NCBI GenBank assembly: GCA_963971535.1
Contig: OZ020599.1
Coordinates: 99,716,571 to 99,780,570 of the forward strand
Direction of reading: 5' to 3'
DNA: 64,000 bases
Source of the DNA: Notolepis coatsorum
Taxonomy: Eukaryota; Chordata; Actinopteri; Aulopiformes; Paralepididae
Positions 22,435 to 32,067 of the stretch are shown one piece after another. The notes beneath the pieces are model-generated. The model saw only the letters and a list, made by a program, of their open reading frames with translations. It had not been told where the DNA came from and searched no databases. Both the position numbers and the translations under genes were made by a program. Position 1 is the stretch's first letter, and every line of letters starts with the position of its first letter.

Positions 22435-23562
22435 AGAACACGCCAACTTTTTGGGAAATTTGCTTATTTGTGCAGTGATTTCATCACCTCGAAAGCCCTG
22501 TTATTTTAGGAAAAATGGGGCTTTGAGGTGACGAAATCACTGCGCCCAGGCAGCAGTGGTTCTGCAAAAAATATGTCCGAATTAAGGCTGTCAAAGTTAA
22601 CGCGGTATTAACGCGTTATCGCCCGATTCTATTAACGCCACTATTTTTTTTTACTCAAGATTAACTTTTAAGAAAAAAATAAGTAATAATAATATTTTTT
22701 CTTTTTTTTTACTAGACTTCACTCAGGTGTATTATTGATGCTCTCATTGCTACTATGTTTGTTTCTGAAGTGTGTGTGTGTGTGTGTGAGATATATAGAG
22801 AGAGAGGGGGGTGAGAGAGATGAGGAAGGGGCAAGAGAGAAAGAGAGATGGGAGAGTGTGTGTGAGAGAGAGGGGGGGGTCTGTGATTACTCAGCCCTTG
22901 TGTGGGTGATTGTAACAAGTTCCTAACGTTTTCTTTCCCCTATTATTTCATGCACACTTTATTCATTGTTTTAAATTATTATTTTCTTTTAAGTTATTTT
23001 GTGCATCACTCTGTTTTGAATCTGATGCAAATTTGCAATGCATGAGGGTCATCCTTTTGTGTTAAATGGCTGCATAAAGCAAGCATTTGTTGACTCTCAT
23101 GTTGATAAGAGTATTAAAACTTGGAACTTGAAAAATGTCTGTTTAACGGTAGATACAAAAAAAGTGATTAATTTGCGATTAATCGCGAGTTAACTATGGA
23201 CAATCATGCGATTAATCGTGATTAAATATTTTAATCGATTGACAGCACTAGTCCAAATATATATCTGCTTAAAAACAAAAATGTCACATTTTTATTAAAA
23301 CATTTTCTCCACGTGGTAAATACACAGGTCACAACATGTTTACAAGAACGTTTTGGAGTTGTATTTGGAGTGTATTTTGTGACTGTTGGGAACTAGGCTA
23401 CACTGGCACACCTACTTCCAGTGAATGACGCTAAGCTAAGCTAACGTGCGGCTGTTCCCTAAGCCTAATGCATGCACAGAGAAGAAAAGGGTATGTATCT
23501 GCTTGTCTCACTCCAGGGTAGATGGCAAATAAGCTAATTTCCCAAAAAGTTGGCATGTTCCT
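22435..23562. mobile_element. TIR element with a nested hAT element
   Basis: Inverted repeats of about 35 bp: left 22435-22470 and right 23525-23562, both containing CCAACTTTTTGGGAAATT. No target duplication was identified. Minus the hAT insertion, the element is about 450 bp and non-coding. The superfamily is unknown. Confidence 0.7.
22583..23250. mobile_element. hAT-type non-autonomous element, 668 bp
   Basis: Ends TAAGGCTGTCAA and TTGACAGCACTA (inverted), flanked by GTCCGAAT (22575-22582) and GTCCAAAT (23251-23258), an 8-bp duplication with one mismatch. It is nested in the TIR element above. The sub-terminal sequence is rich in AACGCG/ATTAATCGCG. It includes a GT/GAGA tract (22768-22880). 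Confidence 0.9.
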
Positions 23563-23711
23563 TTAAGGCTGCATAGTTCGCCATCCGCACCACCCAACTA
23601 CCTACTATCAAGGACTTAAACGCTGCATGCGGAGAGGGCGCAACATCATCCTGACCCACCCACCTCTGCAATGGACTGTTTGTTCCCCTGCCAAGTGGGA
23701 AACAGTACAGG

Positions 23712-23965
23712 CAGGGGTGTAGCTCCAGATTCTGGGCCCCATGAAAGAATGTATTCGTAGGCCCCCAGTGAATGCGAGCGCGCGTAAGGGCCATTTTTTT
23801 ATTGATGATAACGCATAATATGGTTTTTACCTATACATTCGTATCAGCAGTTCAGCACCTGCACTGTTGGTGGGTGAGCCTAGTAAAGGATGTCGCATTG
23901 CGTTCATCTTCAATGAATGGACCAATGCAATAGTCTACCAAAGCCCCCCCTCTCTCTATATATAT

Positions 23966-24056
<91 letters not shown>

Positions 24057-24215
24057 CAGAAACAAACATAGTATCAATGAGAGCATCAATAATACACCTG
24101 AGTGATGTCTAGTAAAAAAAAAATAAAAAAAAAAAAAAAAAAAAATTGGGGGCCCCCCCCCCAGTGCTGGGCCCTTGGAATCATCCTAAGCTACCCCCCC
24201 CCAGCTACGCCCCTG
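23712..24215. mobile_element. hAT-type MITE, 504 bp, perfect 8-bp duplication
   Basis: Starts CAGGGGTGTAGCT and ends AGCTACGCCCCTG, flanked by AGTACAGG on both sides (23704-23711, 24216-24223). Its interior (about 23945-24115) repeats, in reverse orientation, the interior of the hAT element at 22583-23250, including an AC tract. Confidence 0.9.
23966..24055. repeat. (AC)n microsatellite
   Basis: About 44 AC units inside the hAT MITE. A shorter GT version sits in the related element at 22768. Confidence 0.97.
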
Positions 24216-24324
24216 AGTACAGGTGTCTCCGGGTTCGTGACACAAGACTCAGAAACAGGACTGAAACCCCAGATGAACTCTGCACTCTAACCACTTTACC
24301 CAACACATACACTGCCACTTTACC

Positions 24325-24945
24325 TGACTAATAATAATAATAGATTCAATTTGTACCGCACTTTATATTGTGAGAATCTCAACGTGCTACAGGAGATAAA
24401 GATAAAAAGTTAAATGAATAAAACAATTAAAATGAATAAAACAACCAATGAAATGGAAGAACATAAAAGTAAAATAAAATAAAATAATAATAAAATGAAT
24501 AGAAGTAAAAAGAAAAGTAAAAGAAAAAAATTCAGGCAAAAGCCTTGTTAAAAAGAAATGTTTTTAGGCCCCTTTTAAAAGCCTCGACGGATTGTGGTGC
24601 TCTCAAGTGGATGGGGAGAGCATTCCATAGGCTGGGAGCGGCAGAGCAGAAGGCTCGATCGCCCATGGTGTGCAGCTTAGTCCTGACTACCACCATGAAT
24701 GCTGAACACTTTACTGTCTACTGTCTCCTATTCATGTTATATTATATTTGTATACATTGTATTTTTATCTGGGTATTTTAAGTGTGTTATGATGATGACT
24801 GTGATGATGATGACGATGATGATTTATATTGTTTTTTTATTGATTGCCCTTTACTGTTTCTGATTGACACAGACCATTTCGTTGTATATAATGCCTCACT
24901 CAGTATACAATGACAATACATTGAATTGAAATGAATTGTATTGAT
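24325..24945. mobile_element. Retroelement 3' fragments and an L2-like tail
   Basis: 24325-24720 has the pattern aataataataatag, then accgcactttatattgtgag and gagcattccataggctggga, as in fish LINE 3' regions. 24880-24945 reads ttcgttgtatataatg and tgacaatacattgaattgaa, the 3' terminal type of L2-like LINEs on the plus strand. Boundaries are approximate. Confidence 0.5.
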
Positions 24946-25072
24946 ACAGTAACATCATCCTAATTGGAAACAGAAAGACTGTAAGACCCTGAACTTGGCT
25001 TCAGCTGAAACACGTTGAACCAGCTGTTGTCATTCATCAGCAGGGGGTCCGTCTGTACACTGGAATCATACT

Positions 25073-25510
25073 CAGGATTCCCACAGACATTGCAAAATGA
25101 AATTCAAGGACTGTTAAGTACTTTTCCAAGCACTATTTTTCCTTTTCAAGGATGTCGCTCGAAGGATACAATTTACTTTTAAAGGCTTTTTTAAGCATCT
25201 TCTTGGCCTGCTTGTCAGTTAGAGCGAGCTAGAGCATCACACATGAAGAAATGAGGAAAAGCAGTTGGAGCGCGCAAGACAGCGACTCGTCAGATTTTAT
25301 TAAAACAGAACAAAAATAAACAATTTCTTGATTCAGAACAATTTGATCATGGATGAACAAAACATTCAATGCGAATGGTTGATTTGAATTTCAAGGACTT
25401 TTTAAGCACCTTGTTAAAATATTGGCTGTTTTCAAGGAATTCCAGGCGTTGATTTTTTTGTGTGAAACATCAAGCACTTTAAGCACTTCAAGAACCTTGT
25501 GCGAACCCTG
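25073..25510. mobile_element. hAT-like MITE, 438 bp
   Basis: Left end CAGGATTCCCACAGAC and right end (reversed) CAGGGTTCGCACAAGG. CATACT is repeated on both sides (25067-25072, 25511-25516), shorter than the usual 8 bp. Non-coding. Confidence 0.65.
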
Positions 25511-25648
25511 CATACTGTACTGCCGTGTTGTGCTAACGTCGACGAGCTCAGCTGAGCTAACACTTGGCTAACAAGCTATATGGCGGATATCAAGCTCTCC
25601 TGCCCTGGACGTTTCAACTAAACAGTGAGTCTCTCTCTCTCTCTCTCT

Positions 25649-25840
25649 CTAACGTTAGTACTAGTACTAGGCTGGTGCGGGCTAACTGGCTATCGTTCTG
25701 GGAGCTAACGTTAGTACTAGTACTAGGCTGGTGCGGGCTAACTGGCTATCGTTCTGGCAGCTAACGTTAGTACTAGTACTAGGCTGGTGCGGGCTAACTG
25801 GCTATCGTTCTGGGAGCTAACGTTAGTAGTACTAGGCTAT
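25649..25840. repeat. 56-bp tandem repeat, about 3.4 copies
   Basis: Unit contains taacgttagtactagtacta, then ggctggtgcgggctaactgg and ctatcgttctgggagc. It is preceded by a short (TC)n at 25627-25648. Copies are nearly identical, so expansion is recent. Confidence 0.93.
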
Positions 25841-25902
25841 CGTTCCGTGATTTGTTTACTTGGTAACACGGGTTGCTAAGGAATTTAGGTTCGAGGTTGA
25901 AG

Positions 25903-25904
<2 letters not shown>

Positions 25905-25979
<75 letters not shown>
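25905..25979. repeat. (TC)n microsatellite
   Basis: About 37 TC units; a homopurine/homopyrimidine mirror tract. Confidence 0.97.
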
Positions 25980-25980
<1 letters not shown>

Positions 25981-26145
25981 TTAACGTTAACGTTTGTAAA
26001 TAGTTTTTTAGGAGCAGTACTACTGCTGGCCATTCATGAAGCGAGACATTGCTGATTGTTTATTTATCGATGGCTCATTGATTTAACTACTGCAGCTCTC
26101 TCGGATTGAAAATACGTGGATTATGGCTTGTTCAATATCGTCTAT

Positions 26146-26290
26146 GTTTGAATGAATGAATGAGAACTTTATTAACAGATTGCAGAATGGGTACAATACA
26201 GTACGGCTCAATACACACAATTGTTAAGGGGATGCAGACCAGAGAAAGACGTTTGTCTTGTTTACATCAGGGTCCCAGATTTTACGATTC
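26146..26290 (-). mobile_element. LINE 3' terminal fragment, paralogue of 14.4 kb
   Basis: Minus-strand 3' terminus about 95% identical to 14395-14530, including the (ATTC)n tail. Only the 3' ~145 bp is present, typical of 5'-truncated LINE insertion. Confidence 0.75.
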
Positions 26291-27257
26291 ATATCGATAG
26301 TTTAATAGCTAGCCTTGGCTCGTTTAACAATATGCAAAATATGTGTACAGCCCTGTACTCATACTGAAGTTATTCTTGGTATATAATAGGTCTGATTGTG
26401 TAACGAATCGATTCCACGTCGCGCTGTGTGTGAGAGAGAGAAGGAGAGAGGGAGAGATCTGCCTGTGTTTGTAGACGGGCGAGTTTTGTTTCTAACTTTT
26501 CTATTTATATATTGTGTTTCAAGTTGTGAATTAGAGTCTAGACTATACTTTATTTGACTGGTTGTGTGTTGTTGTAGTAACAGCTGAGCGACTCGTTCAT
26601 AAGAGCCGATTCATTGCAGTGAGCGTGAGTCGAATCGCTCACGTCTTGCCATGAGTGTTGCGTGGTACTGTACTGTACTGTACAAAATATTTGGTATAGC
26701 GCCCCTAGTGGCGAAGTACCCAGCGGCCGCTACTGCGTACATCATGTCACAGAGCAGGACAAGACTCAGAATAATATATCTTGTACATTAAAATTCCCTC
26801 CTTGAACAATAATGATAGCATGCCAAAAACTGACAGCATGACTTAATGGAGCAGAAACAGGAAGAGGCCCCTCATCCATCTCCATGTATATTGTGAGTGT
26901 GCGTGTGTGTCATTGACCTAGGTGTGCATGTGTGTATATTGTGTGTGTGTGTGTGTGTGTCATTGATCTAGGTGTGCACCGGTGCATGTGTTTGTGCTAC
27001 AGTTGCCTGCAAGGTGCCCAGTTTTCAAAAGCTGTCTGGTTTTTAAAACGATCCGCACAGCAGGAGGTGCGGACGACGTGTCTACATACGAACACGTCCC
27101 TGTCACAAATACCGCTTTTAATTTATTTTTAAATGTGTCGCTCTGTCACCTGCTCCCCGTCTAGCCTCGCTGTCCTTCACCCATTGTATGAATGAGTAAC
27201 AATAACAGTAAGTTCATTGCATCCACACACAGGCTTGTTTTGTCAAATTCTGCATCT
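26291..27257. other. Unassigned sequence
   Basis: No gene supported. 26690-26735 resembles, reversed, the hAT-like end at 33642-33690 (cactaggggcgctataccaaa). GT-rich patches lie at 26895-26965. Confidence 0.4.
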
Positions 27258-27790
27258 GGCTGCCTGTGTGTGTGTACATGCGTGTGTGTATGTGTGTGTG
27301 TGTACGAGCGTGTGCATATATGTGTGTGTGTACGTGCATGTGCGTATATCTGTGTGTGTACGTACGTGTGTGTATGTGCATGTGCGTATATGTGTGTGTA
27401 TGTACGTGTGCGTATGTATGTGTGTGTATGTACGTGTGCGTGTGTGTGTGTATATGCGTGTGTGTATGTGTGTGTGTGTACGAGCGTGTGCATATATGTG
27501 TGTGTGTACGTGCATGTGCGTATATCTGTGTGTGTACGTACGTGTGTGTACGTGCATGTGCGTATATGTGTGTGTATGTACGTGTGCGTATGTATGTGTG
27601 TGTATGTACGTGTGCGTGTGTACGTGTATATGCGTGTGTGTATATGTGTGTGTGTATGTGCAAGTGCGTATATGTGTGTGTACTGTATGTGTGTATGTGC
27701 GTGTGCGTATATGTGTACGTGCAAGTGTGTATATATATGTGTGTGTGTGTGTGTACATGCGTGTGCGTCTACGTGTGTGTGTGTGTGCTC
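27258..27790. repeat. Degenerate GT-rich minisatellite
   Basis: About 530 bp of alternating purine/pyrimidine sequence with a longer, imperfect repeat built from tgtgtgtacgtgcatgtgcg and tatatgtgtgtg. A block of roughly 190 bp (about 27270-27440) recurs at about 27460-27630. Long Cys/Val frames on one strand and His/Thr on the other are artefacts. Confidence 0.93.
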
Positions 27791-27895
27791 GTTGAGCGCG
27801 CACACGCCGCTACCTTGGTGTCACCAGTTGCAGCTGGTGATTTAGGGCTGTCAGGACTCCACGCCATCACTCTTCACACAGACAGGCCTCTCCTG

Positions 27896-27991
27896 CCCCC
27901 TCCTCCTCCTCCTCCTCCTCCTCCTCCTCCTCTTCCTCCTCCTCCTCCTGCCCCCTCCTCCTCCTCCTCCTCCTCCTCCTCCGCCGCCGCG
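27896..27991. repeat. (CTC)n microsatellite
   Basis: About 28 CTC triplets with a few changes; encodes Pro or Ser runs only by chance. Confidence 0.95.
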
Positions 27992-27999
27992 GAGCCACT

Positions 28000-28343
28000 G
28001 TAGTATTTACGTGTTCGGTTAGCTAGTGCTACTGAAGGGGATGGCCCATATGTCTCCCCGAACCCTCTGAATAATTTAAGCCAACAGCCATTCCTATAAA
28101 AACCCCATCTATATTAATGAGCAGCCTCCGAGCGTTTGGATCACTGCGTGAAGGTTGTGGCCCCTCCATCATGGTTGAGGAGGAGGACGAGGAGGAGGTG
28201 GAGGAGGAGGCACGGCCCGGCATGACAGCTGGGAGCGGCGTGGGCTCAGGGTGGACACATTAGTGACAGCATGTTCTGTACCAACTTAAGATCAATCTCG
28301 CCGCGTGGTTCGTCATTGTGTCTCCCTCTGTTTCTACTCCATG
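28000..28343. other. Non-repetitive-looking island
   Basis: No transposon end or tandem repeat. It contains a short plus-strand frame (from ATG at 28170) rich in Glu, but nothing that identifies a gene. Candidate conserved non-coding or exonic sequence, unproven. Confidence 0.3.
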
Positions 28344-29048
28344 TCACCGGTGTTGTAGTCGAGTCACTAAATCTCGAGAGTCCGAGTCGAGTCTCGAGTC
28401 CCCAGTGTTCGAGTCCGAGTCACCAAAGAAGAGCCTGAGTCAAGTCCCCGCATTTCCCTAGTCCGAGTCCAAGTCATCAAGGTTGAGTCCACTCCACTCT
28501 GGCAGTGAAAGAGCTGACATACAAATAAAAAAAGGTCTACATTTGAAACAGACATATCAGAAGAGGTGTGGTCAAGAATACTAAAAAAATTTCACGCTTC
28601 ATCTATCTGTGCGAGACACAGGCTTATTAAATGTTTAAGATCGTACATCGGCTACATATGTCCAAACTCAAACTGTCAAAAATGTTCCCTGAGGTTAGTC
28701 CTACTTGTAACAGATGCAAACAAGCCCCGGCCGCGTGAACATTTAAGGCAACCAACTTGTGTTCAGCTTTTCGTTCAGCGTTTCTCTGATTGGCCACACG
28801 GCCACGTGACCGCGCTAGCACACGCCCTTATCCGCGCCCTTATCCGCGCCCTGCCGCTCTGTGTGTTGTTGCGCCGCCCGCGGCAGAGAGTGACCCGTCG
28901 GCCGCGCATGCGCATGAGGCTCCCCCAGGTGCTCTGAGAGGTGCTCGTTGTGTTGTTGGTTAATGCCAGAGGTGCTCGTTACGCCGTTGTGTTGTTGGTT
29001 AATGCCATATCGCCATATCAGCAGTGTTCGCGCGGTTGCTTAACGCCA

Positions 29049-29050
<2 letters not shown>

Positions 29051-29126
<76 letters not shown>
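29051..29126. repeat. (AACT)n microsatellite
   Basis: 19 perfect AACT units inside the 9-bp-duplication transposon. Confidence 0.97.
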
Positions 29127-29127
<1 letters not shown>

Positions 29128-29170
29128 TTCAAGATGGACCCTGCCGCCAACGTGCAAGCTTTTGGCACGC

Positions 29171-29645
29171 CTGAGATATTACATTTATACATTCATATAT
29201 ATGACATAACTGTAGCATATAGATTGATAGGCCAAGTTGTCCTGAAAATTTTTTTTTATATCACTTAATGTTGCAATACAGGGTTGAGGTTACACACATG
29301 TTGTGCATGAACCTTCAAGTTCCCTGGTGCAAAATATAACATTTTGGCAGCCCATGAAACAAGACAAACAATACAGTAACAGTAAGCCAAATTGATTGTT
29401 CATTATTGTTCTGTGTTTAACAATATCTGAGATATTACATTTATACATTCATATATATGACATAACTGTAGCATATAGATTGATAGGCCAAGTTGTCCTT
29501 AAAAAAAATTGTATATCACTTAATTTTGCAATACAGGGTTGAGGTTACACACATGTGAGTTGTGCATGAACCTTCAAGTTCCCTGGTGCAAAATATAACA
29601 TTTTGGCAGCCCATGAAACAAGACAAACAATACAGTAACAGTAAT
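29171..29645. repeat. Tandem duplication, period about 257 bp
   Basis: Two copies, 29171-29393 and 29428-29645, nearly identical from tgagatattacatttatac to acaatacagtaacagtaa. Both lie in the interior of the same transposon. Confidence 0.9.
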
Positions 29646-30440
29646 AATCAACAATTATTTGTAAATAGAAGAAAATTCATTCATTGTCCTTGTGTTACAT
29701 AAAACCCATCTGTGGCCTCGCGTAGAGGAAGGGCGTAAATACATGTTAAGATATTCAAACGTTACAAACGCGAAATAACATTATACATTATATAACGTTA
29801 CAATGTACAGTTTCTAGTTAATCAGTCAGCAGCCTCCACTGATGTACAGTGACGAGTGAATCGCGTAGTTGTTTTGATAAATGCGTTGTGTATTCGCGTG
29901 ATTCGATTCGGACAAAGATTACAGCTCCGCATTTCATTCATTTCATTTGGGACCTCTGCCGCTCGCAGGGACCTCTGCCGCGCTCGCGGCAAAAGGGGGC
30001 GGGGGTCGTGGCCAATCAGAGAAAAGCTGAACACAAGTTGGTTGCCTTAAATGTTCACGCGCCCCGGCCGATCTGTATCACACATTTTGGTCATGTCCTA
30101 GCCTAGCAGACTTCTGGTCGTCCATATTTAAGCTCTACTCAGACCTGGCAGGTCAGGTACTGGAACCATGTCATTTCCTGGGTTTTTTTGGTGTTCTTTC
30201 CGAGGATTTACATCTACCAAAAGCACAACTGATCTGTATCGCTTATTCCTCCCTTTTAGCAAGATGTCTCATTCTTATGAACTGGAAAAACGAACATCCT
30301 CCCTCATTTGGCAGGTGGATTTGCGATGTAATGTACCATCTAAAAGTTGAAAAGATAAAATATACTCTGCAGGGAACTAGTGGAAAATTTGATGTGGTGT
30401 GGCAATCTTATGTGGAACGATTGACTACATCTCTCACCTA

Positions 30441-31600
30441 CAGTGGCGGACTGGGACCATCATTCCTAACGGGAATTTGTCTCAGGCAGGCCAGGCCAGG
30501 CCAGGCCAGGCCATACACTACACCAAACTCTAGAATAACTACTTTCCAAATAATGGATTGTCCAAACGTCGGGTTATAATACAAAAGTGTCCTTTACATT
30601 ATATAGAAGTTTACCGGTGCATGTTACATTACATTTCTCTACTTCACTGGTGCTCTCTCTCTGTGATCTAGTTGATTCATAGTATCACTCACCCTCTGCG
30701 ATGCTGCCGTCAGTTCAACATAACGATGCGTTCCTTACATCTCTGCGGCTTCAATATCAGCATCCAAAACATCCGTCAGAACAGATACTGAAATAGCTGT
30801 TCTATTTCACGGTCAGGTTCCAACAACAAGTCTTCTTTAACTCCCAGTACATCCAATAAAGTGCTCAAGTGATCAACATTCGGAGTTTCCTTGTCGATTT
30901 CAATGTCCATCTGATTCAAAACTTGCGTAATAACACCTCTGATTGCGCCCTGCTTTCATCTCATTCTTTCAATTTTAGTCCAACGTTCGTCTTCACCCAT
31001 TCTAGAGCTATCCAAAACGTTCATATCTCCGGGTTTTGGCAGTCGATTTCCTCATGATTTAAATCAATAGACTTGTTTGAGATTGGCGAGGCCTGCGCAG
31101 GCCTGCTCAGGCGCGCCGCCTCGCGCTGGGTTGTGAATGACAAGTTAACTTGCTTAGCCTGCTTGCCTGAACTTATATTGAGAGCCCATCTCCGTGCAAA
31201 TAGAAACACGTATATGCTGACCTGGCCTGCTTCGGAGTTCAGTGGCCTGACTGCGGGCACAAACAAATAAAAAAAAATTAATAAAAAAAGCATTTTCCAG
31301 TCTGTCAGGGCAGCCAGGCCATGCCAGTCTGCCAGGCCACCTGGAAAACTCCCGGTGCTCCCGATGGCCAGTGCGCTAGTGCTCACCTCCTGAAACAAGG
31401 ACACTGTATACTGTATAGGAACAACTCTAGGAACAACTCTGTAACATGAAGTGCTCTGAGAACTTTTTATTTGACTTATTTTTATTTCTTAAATTCTTTT
31501 CTTTTTAAATTAAGTTTCTTGTTCAGTTTTTTTTATTATTATTATTATATTTTGTTCTGTTTTGTTTATACGTGTATGTATGTCACGTTCCTAGTGTCTA
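30441..31600. other. Unassigned interior sequence
   Basis: No gene supported. It includes a short ggccaggcca run (30483-30512). The open frames of up to 127 codons at 31021-31404 have no recognisable motif. Confidence 0.4.
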
Positions 31601-31604
31601 TGAT

Positions 31605-31770
31605 AAATAAATGGGTTTTAAGGCTGGCCTTGAAGGCAGCGAGGGAGTCTGAGGCCTTGATGGACCCTGGCAGCTGATTCCACAGGTGCGGCCCCAGTGT
31701 GGAAAAAGCACGGTGCCCCATGGTTGACAGCCTAGTGTGTGGGATAGCGAGGAGGTTTTGGCTGCCTATT
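31605..31770. mobile_element. Retroelement 3' fragment
   Basis: gttttaaggctggccttgaa, then gctgattccacaggtgcgg and ggtgccccatggttgac follow the same pattern as 20158-20525 and 24325-24720. Short and diverged. Confidence 0.4.
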
Positions 31771-32067
31771 AGGGCCTATTACAGAAAAAAAAGACTTGAG
31801 TCCAAGTCCAAGTCCAAGTCCGAGTCATCAGTACTCAAGTCAAAGTCGAGTCCTGAAAAGCAATACTTGAGTACTACAACACTGCCGTGTCATAGCGCCA
31901 TCTCACCAGACCCCGCAGAGCCTTCTGGGGGATGTATGCCTTTTGTACTTTTGTCTCGTCCCGACGTGTCATTTTAAATACCCAGTTTTCAGTGTGTGAC
32001 TTCTCAAGAAGTAGTATTGCCTGTTTGCAATTTTTTATATTGAGAGCTGGGAACAAAAGCCTGCTGC

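Larger units (their letters stand above)
28733..30060. mobile_element. TIR transposon with 9-bp duplication (Mutator- or Merlin-like)
   Basis: A 1328-bp element whose ends start GCGTGAACATTTAAGGCAAC and are inverted copies over at least 39 bp, then again around CTCTGATTGGCCAC. It is flanked by GCCCCGGCC on both sides (28724-28732, 30061-30069). A 9-bp duplication with long TIRs fits Mutator-like elements or Merlin. No transposase frame was seen, so it is non-autonomous. Confidence 0.88.
28570..30440 (+). pseudogene. L1-like LINE RT C-terminus, split by a transposon
   Basis: Plus-strand 3' part of an L1/Tx1-type ORF2. Before the insertion one reads FKIVHRLHMSKLKLSKMFPE and PTCNRCKQA (with a 1-base frameshift near 28635). 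After it one reads LYHTFWSCPSLADFWSSIF and further to about 30440 (VEKIKYTLQGTSGKFDVVWQ). The Cys-rich CNRC and HTFWSCP pattern is characteristic of the L1-clade C-terminal domain. Removing the inserted element and one copy of its 9-bp duplication restores one reading frame across the site. Confidence 0.75.
28345..31882. mobile_element. hAT-like TIR pair enclosing other elements
   Basis: Left end ccggtgttgtagtcgagtca (28346 on) and right end gagtactacaacactg (to about 31883) are inverted copies of CAGTGTTGTAGT. The flanks CCATGTCA and CCGTGTCA differ at one of eight bases. Sub-terminal sequence on both sides is rich in gagtccaagtcc repeats. The 3.5-kb interior includes an L1-like pseudogene and a second transposon, so it is a host for later insertions. 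No transposase was recognised. Confidence 0.6.

Noticed and set aside
25560..25625. Possible first exon (ATGGCGGATATC... with GTGAGT donor)
   Set aside because: The frame ends after 12 codons and no further exon is visible. Promoter-like composition alone is not enough.
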